DNA of 64,000 nucleotides from SZUA-430 sp040080835 (GTDB taxonomy: Bacteria; Pseudomonadota; Alphaproteobacteria; Micropepsales; Micropepsaceae), in assembly GCA_040080835.1 (NCBI GenBank), contig JBEBHP010000002.1, positions 124,001 to 188,000 on the forward strand, given 5' to 3'. A model generated the notes under the pieces. The model did no database searches. It saw nothing but the letters and a program-made list of their open reading frames with translations, and was not told where the DNA came from. Made by a program: the position numbers and the translations under genes. Positions 38,895-45,469 of this stretch are shown piece by piece. Numbering within the stretch: position 1 is the stretch's first letter; each line of letters opens with the position of its first letter.

Positions 38895-39801
38895 TACCGC
38901 ATTCGGCGATCAAGGCATTGTGTCTGGAGAGCGAACAGCTCCCTGGATCGTTACATGGGGGACGTGGCCGCTGCTGTTTACGATCAACCTGCTGGCGGTG
39001 AGCCACGCCATCACATTTCATTGGAACTACAGCCTGACCATGGGCATTTCAATCGGTGCCGCGATTGTTGTGCTTGTGGCGCTCGAATTGATCTATCCCA
39101 TGGATCAGCGCTGGCGCATGACCTGGCGCACCTTTCTGGGTCGTGACATCAAGTACTTCATTGCAGGTGGACTGACAGGCGCAGCCACCAACTACGCGCT
39201 GACCTATGTCGGATTGAAACTCGCAGACGGGCATCCGGGACCGCTCTCGGACTGGTCAATCTGGTACGCGGTGCCTGTTGCAATGTTTGCTTTCGAGTTT
39301 TTGCAGTACTGGCAGCACCGCTGGAGTCACGAAGCGGACACGCCTGCCAAGCGATTTTTGTGGAAGACCCATGCGCCGCACCATTTGCCCGAGCAGGTCT
39401 ATGTCCTGATGCACCCGGCCGGTCACCCCCTGAACTTCATCCTGATCCAGGCAATCATTCGCGTTCCGCTGTTCTATGTGCTGGGCCTTTCACCAGAAGC
39501 GATCTTCGTGATCGGCGCCATAACTGGCCTGCAGGGACTGGTATCCCATTGCAACGTTGATCTCCGGGCGGGTTGGTTCAACTACATTTTTTCAGGCACT
39601 GAATTGCATCGTTACCATCACAGCGCCGATGTTTCAGAAGCACAAAACTACGCTGTCACTCTCTCACTGCTGGACGTGTTGTTCGGCACATTTGTCTACA
39701 AGCCTCGTGAGAAGCCCGCGCGCCTCGGCATCAGCGAACCGCAGAAATATCCTCCTTCGGACGCATTCTGGCGCACGATGCTGTTGCCGTTCAAATCGTA
39801 A
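38887..39801 (+). CDS. Sterol desaturase / fatty acid hydroxylase family protein
   Basis: A 304-residue integral membrane di-iron oxygenase. The histidine boxes are visible: WQHRWSHE, KTHAPHH and ELHRYHHS, with an additional His in GLVSHCNVD. Several membrane helices surround them. Enzymes of this family hydroxylate or desaturate lipids, carotenoids or sterols; the substrate is unknown here. It overlaps the TetR gene, so expression is probably derepressed when that regulator binds its ligand. The stop lies 11 bp from the end of the convergent doxX-type gene. Confidence 0.9.
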   Translation: MDDTAFGDQGIVSGERTAPWIVTWGTWPLLFTINLLAVSHAITFHWNYSLTMGISIGAAIVVLVALELIYPMDQRWRMTWRTFLGRDIKYFIAGGLTGAATNYALTYVGLKLADGHPGPLSDWSIWYAVPVAMFAFEFLQYWQHRWSHEADTPAKRFLWKTHAPHHLPEQVYVLMHPAGHPLNFILIQAIIRVPLFYVLGLSPEAIFVIGAITGLQGLVSHCNVDLRAGWFNYIFSGTELHRYHHSADVSEAQNYAVTLSLLDVLFGTFVYKPREKPARLGISEPQKYPPSDAFWRTMLLPFKS

Positions 39802-39812
39802 AAAGCCAGTAG

Positions 39813-40286
39813 TTACTTCCGGCTCCAGCCGAACAGCCGCCCGAATACTGCATCAAGTGAAAAAACGCCCGGTCCCCGTGTCAGGACAAGCAGCAACACC
39901 GTGAACCACATCAGGTGATCGACCCACGCGTCCGGGTAAACAAACACCTCGATGACAAGGATCATGCCAATTAGTGGCAGAGTCGCAAGTCGCGTGAAGA
40001 TCCCGGCCATCAGCAATGATGATGCACCCAGTTCGAACGTAGCAGCGAGCATCGCGGCGACGTCCGGAGGCAACACCGGCACCATGTACTCCTGCTGGAA
40101 CAACTGGACCGCAACCTCCCAACTCGCGATCTTTGTCAGACCGGATTTGAAGAAAACACTCGCCACAGAAACACGTCCGATCAGAAGCAGGAGATCCAGC
40201 GGAAACGACTCCAGAAGCACCGTGATCCGCGTCCATTCCAGTTGAAGTGAAAGGGCAGGCGTCGTGGCGGCATTGGTATTAGACAT
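39813..40286 (-). CDS. bufD: DoxX-family membrane protein of the bufferin operon
   Basis: A 157-residue protein with four membrane helices and the DoxX pattern LLLIGRVSVASVFFKSGLTKI, FELGASSLLMAGIFTRLATLPL. It is the last gene of a four-gene minus-strand operon whose composition (DUF2282, DUF692, DUF2063, DoxX) matches bufferin clusters, in which the DoxX protein is the D component of unknown role. The start is the ATG at 40286, overlapping the end of the DUF2063 gene by 8 bp; the much longer open frame is not real. Confidence 0.85.
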   Translation of the reverse strand: MSNTNAATTPALSLQLEWTRITVLLESFPLDLLLLIGRVSVASVFFKSGLTKIASWEVAVQLFQQEYMVPVLPPDVAAMLAATFELGASSLLMAGIFTRLATLPLIGMILVIEVFVYPDAWVDHLMWFTVLLLVLTRGPGVFSLDAVFGRLFGWSRK

Positions 40287-40968
40287 CAAAATCTTCCCGA
40301 AGTTTGGCATTGCCCGAAAGGCGAGCAAGGATTGAGGGCGGAATGGTTGAGCCGAGCGTGGCTGGCGGACGTTCCTGCGGCAGGGGCAAGTCTTTGGCGC
40401 AGCTATCGAGCAGTGCGTATGCTTCTGGACCGATGACCAGAATCGAACTGTCGCCACCTTCGCGGTAGACCAAGAGGTGTGCTGTCCCTGAATTGATATC
40501 GACAGCCGGCGCATCTGGCTCAAGTGCGGCACGCCAGATTTGATGCGCGGGAAAACGTGACTGCATGAAACGAAAATCATTTCCCTCATCCGGCGCATGA
40601 AAAACCTCGTGGACAAGCCACTCGAGCATTGCAACATCAGCGAGATATGGCAGTCCACTGCACGGAGGAAAGGACCTAATGAAGTCTGCAAACGTTGCCC
40701 CATATTCGAACAGGCAGGGGCTCGTGGGTGGCTGGGTGGATATGAATTCGTGTGCACAATAGGCAAAGAAGCGAGGGCTGGTGAGACTTGAAGTCGCCGG
40801 AAATACGCTCGCAAGTGATTTTGTGAGCGATCGGAAAAAGTGATTACGATGAATATCAACTCGCAACTCCGCTGCATCGGTTGAGCCGGAAATCAGACCA
40901 GGCTGCACCGCGTGTCCCAGCAGCAAGGCGTTCCTGATCGCACGATGCTGTTCAGCGAGCGGCAGCAT
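40279..40968 (-). CDS. bufC: DUF2063 partner protein of the MNIO enzyme (bufferin maturation)
   Basis: A 229-residue protein of the DUF2063 family, the recognition partner of MNIO (DUF692) enzymes that helps bring the precursor peptide to the active site. Family features: DIHRNHFFRSLTKSLASVFPATSSL in two pieces, HEFISTQPPTSPCLFEYGATFADFI and LADVAMLEWLVHEVFHAPD. Its start overlaps the DUF692 gene by 17 bp, a strong sign of coupled synthesis of the two subunits. Confidence 0.9.
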   Translation of the reverse strand: MLPLAEQHRAIRNALLLGHAVQPGLISGSTDAAELRVDIHRNHFFRSLTKSLASVFPATSSLTSPRFFAYCAHEFISTQPPTSPCLFEYGATFADFIRSFPPCSGLPYLADVAMLEWLVHEVFHAPDEGNDFRFMQSRFPAHQIWRAALEPDAPAVDINSGTAHLLVYREGGDSSILVIGPEAYALLDSCAKDLPLPQERPPATLGSTIPPSILARLSGNAKLREDFDV

Positions 40969-41821
40969 GGGTTACCTTCCGTTTTGATATGTTGCGTATC
41001 GCGTCGGCACGGGCGGCTTCTTCAAGAAGCACCTCAAGCTCGGGCAGTTCGCTGTCCCATTCAACGAGGGCAGGCGCTCCTTCAAAGAAGGCGCCAGCAG
41101 TTTCAAACAGGCGCCACACATCGGCGCAAACGGGCCGGTCATGGGTGTCGATGAGGATGGTATCCGCACCGACCTGCACCTTGTCGTGTCCTGCCAGATG
41201 CAGTTCGCGGACATGTCGTGACGGAAAGGCCACGAGCGCCGCAAGCGGATCCTGGCCTTCGTTCAGCGCTGTTACATACACATTGTTGACGTCGCACAGT
41301 AGCCCGCAGCCCGTGCGCTCGGCGAGCGCTTCAAGAAACTGAGGCTCTGAGATCGTGGAATGAGCGTAGGAAAAATAACGCGAGGGATTCTCGACAAGCA
41401 GCTGTCGTCCCAGCAGGCTTTGAACCTGATCGACATGCAAACATGCGAGGTCGAGGGCTTCCTCGGTATAGGCAAGGGGAAAGAGGTCATTTGTGTACAC
41501 GCCGTCGAGCACAGACACGCTCAGATGGTCTGACACCAGCAAGGGGTCGATGTCATCAACCAGGGTCCGGATGCGTTTCACATGCGCCGCGTCAAGGGTG
41601 CTGGAACCGATCGACATGCCCACGCAATGCAATGAAATTGCGTAGTCGGGACGCAACTCATGCAGCATGCGCCGCATCATTCCGCCAGCCAGATGGTTCT
41701 CGGCATGCACTTCAATGAAAGGAAGTTCCGGGCGGCGCGAACGAAAAGCGTTGTAGTGCCTTGTACGCAGACCAATACCTGTCGCTGGCAGGCCGGTCTT
41801 TGGCTGAATTGATCGGTACAT
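40952..41821 (-). CDS. bufB: MNIO (DUF692) multinuclear iron-dependent oxidative enzyme, bufferin maturase
   Basis: A 289-residue TIM-barrel enzyme of the MNIO family, related to MbnB of methanobactin synthesis. In bufferins it turns core cysteines of the precursor into 5-thiooxazoles. Candidate iron ligands are visible: VHAENHL, SLHCVGMS, SDHLSV, LVENPSRY, CDVNNVYV, LHLAGHD, IDTHDRPV and VEWDSELP. The start at 41821 is 21 bp after the precursor gene's stop. It overlaps bufC by 17 bp. Confidence 0.94.
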   Translation of the reverse strand: MYRSIQPKTGLPATGIGLRTRHYNAFRSRRPELPFIEVHAENHLAGGMMRRMLHELRPDYAISLHCVGMSIGSSTLDAAHVKRIRTLVDDIDPLLVSDHLSVSVLDGVYTNDLFPLAYTEEALDLACLHVDQVQSLLGRQLLVENPSRYFSYAHSTISEPQFLEALAERTGCGLLCDVNNVYVTALNEGQDPLAALVAFPSRHVRELHLAGHDKVQVGADTILIDTHDRPVCADVWRLFETAGAFFEGAPALVEWDSELPELEVLLEEAARADAIRNISKRKVTHAAAR

Positions 41822-41842
41822 GTCCGCGCCGCCCGGTCAGCT

Positions 41843-42121
41843 TCACATCGCGGCCAAATTGGCGCCGACGATCTTGCTGCAGGTGCCTGCTGGCACAAAG
41901 ATCCAGGCAGAGCGCTCATTGTCCCGCTTCGATGTACCGGCGCATGAATTGTTGCCCTGCGACGCACAGTCGTTGTGACCGGCCTTTGCAATGCCGTAGC
42001 ACTTCTCGAACTTGTAGGACGGTGCAGCCGCAGGGCCCGCATTGGCAAGCGTGACCACGCCACTCGTGGCAAGAGCGCCGACAATTGCGGTAGCAACGAC
42101 AAAACTGGAACTTAACTTCAT
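41843..42121 (-). CDS. bufA: DUF2282 bufferin-type RiPP precursor
   Basis: A 92-residue precursor: signal peptide (residues 1-28, cleavage after LANA), then a short exported domain with exactly four cysteines at 41, 52, 60 and 81 (C-x10-C-x7-C-x20-C) in KCYGIAKAGHNDC, NSCAG and VPAGTC. This is the DUF2282 pattern of copper-binding bufferins. Of two ATG codons (42127, 42121) I chose 42121: AGGAG ends six bases before it but touches the first. It heads the operon bufA-B-C-D. Confidence 0.92.
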   Translation of the reverse strand: MKLSSSFVVATAIVGALATSGVVTLANAGPAAAPSYKFEKCYGIAKAGHNDCASQGNNSCAGTSKRDNERSAWIFVPAGTCSKIVGANLAAM

Positions 42122-42224
42122 GGACATCTCCTGTTGGTTTCGAAGCGCAGTCTTGTGGTCTTCCCCAAACACACGTCCCGGGCCGAGCCTTTCTTGCGCT
42201 CACAGCCCTTTTCGCCAGCATGGG

Positions 42225-42238
42225 TCGAAAAGTTTCGA
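42225..42238. promoter_or_regulatory. Palindrome in the bufA leader
   Basis: TCGAAA-AG-TTTCGA is a perfect 6+6 inverted repeat at 42225-42238, about 105 bp before the bufA start and just downstream of the candidate ECF promoter. It could be an operator; a hairpin is unlikely with a two-base centre. Confidence 0.3.
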
Positions 42239-42247
42239 TCTCACGCG

Positions 42248-42275
42248 TTCGTGATCTTTCCAGCCCGGACCTACA
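42248..42275 (-). promoter_or_regulatory. Candidate ECF-sigma promoter of the buf operon
   Basis: Read on the minus strand, TGTAGGTC is followed after about 17 bases by CGAA (42251-42248). ECF promoters of comparable genes have a GTAACC-like -35 and a CGAA-type -10. The match is partial and no ECF gene is in the window. Confidence 0.3.
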
Positions 42276-42289
42276 TTTTGTCGGGGCAA

Positions 42290-42302
42290 GTGGTAAAACC
42301 AC
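42290..42302. promoter_or_regulatory. Short palindrome upstream of the patatin gene
   Basis: GTGGT-AAA-ACCAC, a perfect 5+5 inverted repeat, lies 72 bp before the patatin start in the divergent bufA-patatin intergenic region. It may be an operator; no regulator is identified. Confidence 0.22.
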
Positions 42303-42373
42303 ACCACGTCTCCAATTAGACTCCGATGGTGGCTGGTGATTCGGGGACCAGCACTGAGACTGGGGAGTCTGTG

Positions 42374-43843
42374 ATGACTGCATTGCGCGGCCTTGTGCTC
42401 TGCGCGTTCACTGCGTTGCTTGTCGCGTGCTCGTCATTGCGCGCGCAGCAGAACCCGCCGCTTGAGACTGCAATCCACGGACCTGCGTACAAGATCACGA
42501 CCATTCCGGACGAAACCTCACCCGAACTCTTTGTCGCGCTCGCATTCTCGGGAGGCGGCAAGCGGTCTTCCGCGTTTGGGTACGGCGTGCTCACGGCGCT
42601 CCGCGAAGTTGCTGTCGATTACGGCAGGGGTTCGAAGAAATTCTCGAACGAAGTCGACGTGGTCACAGGCGTGTCAGGCGGCAGCTTCACGGCATCCGCT
42701 TTCGCGCTCAAACGCGATGCGCTTTTCGACTCATATACCGACGATTTTCTGAAATACGACCTGAATGCCGATATATTCGGCATTTACCTACTGCCATGGC
42801 ACTGGGACTGGCTGTTTAATCCCAACTGGGGAACGAACGATGAGATGGCGCGCGTCTACGACGAACTGCTGTTCAAGGGATCAGACTATGGGCAACTCGC
42901 CAAGCTCGGACGTCCCTTTCTCGGCGTGCAGGCAACCGATTTTGCAAACGAGGCGCCCTTCGTGTTCAGCCAGGATACGTTCGACTGGATCTGCTCGGAT
43001 ATCACCACATTGCCACTGTCTCGAGCTGTGGCGGCATCCAATGGTTTTCCCGTGCTGTTCTCGCCAATCAGCCTCAAGAACTACGCCTACGACAAGACGC
43101 AGTCATGCACGCGTCCGTCGTGGGTCGATGAGTATCTGAAGATCGACGACGAGTTCTCACGCCGCCGCCATCTCGCCGAACTGGCGGAGTCTTACCTGGA
43201 AAAGCGCGACAGTGCTTACGTGCATCTGCTTGACGGAGGCGTGTCCGACAATCTGGCCCTGCGTGGCCTGATCCAGCTGATGGCACCCGTCACCGAAGAA
43301 GCGGCCGACGAACCGGAACGAATGAAAATGATCCAGCATGTGCTGATCGTCAGCGTCGACGGTCAGGCCGAACCGGACAAGCAGCTCAGCGACGTGCCTT
43401 ATCTCGACAGTTTCTTCCGTGTGCTCGGCGCAGTCACCTCAACGGTGATCGACAGGTACGGCTTCGAAACACTCATTCACGCGCGCGATATGACCGAACG
43501 ACTTGCCGGAGGAATCTCCCGTAAGGACTGCCCGTCAGGATCAGACAGGAAGCCGTTGCCGTGCCGGACTGTGCAGGCGCATTTCGCACATGTATCGCTT
43601 GCTGATCTGGCGGACGGTGACACGCGCACAAAGCTCGCTGCCATTCCGACGGGGCTGACGATCGAAGGCTCGGATGTTGACGCCCTGATCGCGGCCGGTC
43701 ACGACGCAGTCTTGTGCGATCCGGACATGCGCAAGTTCTTTGCGGCGCAACCAGGCATCAGGCTTCCGCCGCAGCCGCAAGGCTGCCGCGCCGGGGCCGT
43801 TGCGGTAACGCCGCGGCCGAAGTCACTTACGTCCTCGAGATGA
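42374..43843 (+). CDS. Patatin-like phospholipase lipoprotein
   Basis: A 489-residue lipid-anchored protein. The signal peptide ends in a lipobox, LLVACSSL. The patatin domain has the glycine-rich oxyanion loop FSGGGKRSSAFGYG, the nucleophile elbow GVSGGS and the catalytic DGG in LLDGGVSDN. It should hydrolyse membrane lipids or esters at the cell envelope. The ATG at 42374 has GGGGAG about seven bases upstream; an earlier ATG lacks this. It is divergent from bufA and its end overlaps the convergent dehalogenase gene by 17 bp. Confidence 0.9.
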   Translation: MTALRGLVLCAFTALLVACSSLRAQQNPPLETAIHGPAYKITTIPDETSPELFVALAFSGGGKRSSAFGYGVLTALREVAVDYGRGSKKFSNEVDVVTGVSGGSFTASAFALKRDALFDSYTDDFLKYDLNADIFGIYLLPWHWDWLFNPNWGTNDEMARVYDELLFKGSDYGQLAKLGRPFLGVQATDFANEAPFVFSQDTFDWICSDITTLPLSRAVAASNGFPVLFSPISLKNYAYDKTQSCTRPSWVDEYLKIDDEFSRRRHLAELAESYLEKRDSAYVHLLDGGVSDNLALRGLIQLMAPVTEEAADEPERMKMIQHVLIVSVDGQAEPDKQLSDVPYLDSFFRVLGAVTSTVIDRYGFETLIHARDMTERLAGGISRKDCPSGSDRKPLPCRTVQAHFAHVSLADLADGDTRTKLAAIPTGLTIEGSDVDALIAAGHDAVLCDPDMRKFFAAQPGIRLPPQPQGCRAGAVAVTPRPKSLTSSR

Positions 43844-44729
43844 AGTCGTGGATGATTGACACCAGCTCGTCCGGAGCATCTTCCTGCAGGAAATGTCCCG
43901 CATTCTTGATGGTCAGGTGAGGCTGGCCCTTGCTGCCGGGCACGCGCTCCTGGAACACCTTTTCGCCGCCCTTCGTGACGGGATCGGAATCGCTGAAGGC
44001 GGTCAGGAATGGCTTGCTGTATTTTTCAAGTACGCCCCAGGCCGACTTGTTTTCGGCGACGGACGCATGCTCAGGCGTAACGGGAACGAGCGCAGGAAAG
44101 CGCCTGGCACCGGACTTGTAGCTTTCGTCCGGAAATGGCGCGACATAGGCGGCCTTCACAGCGTCCGACAATCCGTGTTTCGTACCCATCGAAACGATCT
44201 CGCCGATTGGAAGCTCGGGCACCGACTGGCTGAATGTCAGCCACTGCTTGAACCCCTCCGACATGCCCGTGCCGACGGGCAAACCGGTATTGCCAACGAC
44301 AACCCTCGCGAAGCGGTCTGGAAACGCCGCCACGAGACGAAGGCCGATCAGGCCACCCCAGTCTTGGCAAAACAGCGTGATGTTGTTGAGCTTCGTCTGT
44401 TTCAGCCACGAGCTCATCCAGGACACATGTCGCTCAAAGGTATAGTCCGACTGCTCGGTGGGTTTGTCCGACTTGCCGAACCCGATCAGGTCCGGCGCAA
44501 CTGCGCGATGTCTCCTCGCGACAAGGCCCGTGATCATCTTTCTGTAGAGGAATGACCATGAAGGCTCGCCATGCAACAACAGGACAGGAGCTGCAGACCT
44601 CGGTCCTTCATCAACATAGTGCAGTCGAAGTTCCGTTCCGTCGGCGTCGCGCACAGTCAGGTAGTGCGGCGTAAACGTGTAATCGGGCAGGGCTGCAAAC
44701 CGCTCATCGGGTGTGCGAAGGATGTTCAT
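43827..44729 (-). CDS. Haloalkane dehalogenase (alpha/beta hydrolase)
   Basis: A 300-residue cytoplasmic alpha/beta hydrolase of the haloalkane dehalogenase group, which replaces halogen with hydroxyl. The nucleophile is Asp123 in LFCQDWGGLIG, followed by the halide-stabilising Trp124. HGEPSW supplies Glu55 and Trp58, a candidate catalytic acid is in the FSDSDPVTKG stretch (Asp247 or Asp249), and the catalytic His is His279 in KNAGHFLQED. This matches subfamily I better than epoxide hydrolases. A 33-bp perfect palindrome lies 22 bp before its start. Confidence 0.88.
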   Translation of the reverse strand: MNILRTPDERFAALPDYTFTPHYLTVRDADGTELRLHYVDEGPRSAAPVLLLHGEPSWSFLYRKMITGLVARRHRAVAPDLIGFGKSDKPTEQSDYTFERHVSWMSSWLKQTKLNNITLFCQDWGGLIGLRLVAAFPDRFARVVVGNTGLPVGTGMSEGFKQWLTFSQSVPELPIGEIVSMGTKHGLSDAVKAAYVAPFPDESYKSGARRFPALVPVTPEHASVAENKSAWGVLEKYSKPFLTAFSDSDPVTKGGEKVFQERVPGSKGQPHLTIKNAGHFLQEDAPDELVSIIHDFISRT

Positions 44730-44750
44730 CGGATGGCCTCAATGCGAAAA

Positions 44751-44783
44751 GAATATAGTGACACTGGAAGTGTCACTATATTC
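44751..44783. promoter_or_regulatory. 33-bp perfect inverted repeat, operator of the dehalogenase gene
   Basis: Arms GAATATAGTGACACT (44751-44765) and AGTGTCACTATATTC (44769-44783) are fully complementary around GGA. It lies 22 bp before the dehalogenase start (44729, minus strand), where promoter and operator would be. Too AT-rich at its base for a typical terminator and without a T-run, it is more likely a repressor site; no regulator gene is adjacent. Confidence 0.75.
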
Positions 44784-44810
44784 CGTATGCCGTCAAGGGG
44801 CCAACTGTGG

Positions 44811-44837
44811 GGCGCTGCAGCGGGGAATTGCAGCGCC
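44811..44837 (-). terminator. Possible terminator hairpin of the small secreted protein gene
   Basis: Perfect 9-bp stem GGCGCTGCA/TGCAGCGCC (44811-44819, 44829-44837) with a 9-base loop, 15 bp downstream of the minus-strand stop at 44853. There is no T-run, so it may be a weak or Rho-assisted terminator. Confidence 0.5.
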
Positions 44838-44852
44838 TTGGTGCAGTAGTTC

Positions 44853-45269
44853 CTAGCGGGCAAACACCTTGACGAATGCGCGTGGTCCAAAATTCCGGCC
44901 TGTCGTTTCATAGACCATGCTCAGAAAGCGGATGTCGCGGCGGTAGCCATTCAGGTCAATGGCTCGCGTACAATCGCCGGGACGCAGGACGTTGCGGGTC
45001 GAGACGTCCTGGTGTCCCCCATTTCTGAACACGACATCCAGGTCGTAGAGGCGGATCGCACGGTTATAAACACAGACCTTCACCTGAGAGTACTGTCGGT
45101 GGCCCGCTGCAAAGATGCGGTCATGATCTGTTGCGTGTTGAACTTCGCGTGCGCCGATGAAGTCCCAGTTCGACCCACCCCATCCGCCGTGGAACGGAAC
45201 ATGGGCCGAGGCCGGCGCCACGAGGCCGAGGGTCAAGAGCATGCCTGCAATCGCGAGTTTGATCTTCAT
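44853..45269 (-). CDS. Small secreted protein of unknown function
   Basis: A 138-residue protein with a signal peptide (MKIKLAIAGMLLTLGLVAPASA). The mature part has two cysteines, VKVCVYN and PGDCTRA, that may pair, and a beta-rich pattern: FIGAREVQHATDHDRI, IRLYDLDVVFRNGGHQD, RAIDLNGYRRDIRF. Small secreted proteins with this layout occur widely but I cannot name the family. GAAGGAGA lies upstream of the ATG at 45269. It is followed by a hairpin and then the palindrome of the dehalogenase gene. Confidence 0.7.
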   Translation of the reverse strand: MKIKLAIAGMLLTLGLVAPASAHVPFHGGWGGSNWDFIGAREVQHATDHDRIFAAGHRQYSQVKVCVYNRAIRLYDLDVVFRNGGHQDVSTRNVLRPGDCTRAIDLNGYRRDIRFLSMVYETTGRNFGPRAFVKVFAR

Positions 45270-45410
45270 GGTAGTTCTCCTTCCGTTATGTCCGTTGCGC
45301 GTATCGCGCGTTTGGAACCGTCAATCACGGGATGGAGAATGGGATTGCGAACATGAAACGAACCGGAACACGGCATTCATGAGCGGTTCATTCACTTGAC
45401 GAAAAGGGCG

Positions 45411-45443
45411 AAAAAAAGCGCCGCAGGATGAATCTGCGGCGCT
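45411..45443 (-). terminator. Rho-independent terminator of the peptide transporter gene
   Basis: Read on the minus strand: AGCGCCGCAG, 7-base loop, CTGCGGCGCT, then seven T residues. The 10-bp stem is perfect (45417-45426 with 45434-45443). It lies 26 bp after the transporter stop at 45470. Confidence 0.92.
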
Positions 45444-45469
45444 GGTCAGGTGAAATAGTGTGACAGGCG

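Noticed and set aside
40287..40877. Upstream extension of the DoxX gene frame
   Set aside because: It runs antisense-free but inside bufC in another frame; the DoxX domain begins at the ATG at 40286 and the added residues have no homology pattern.
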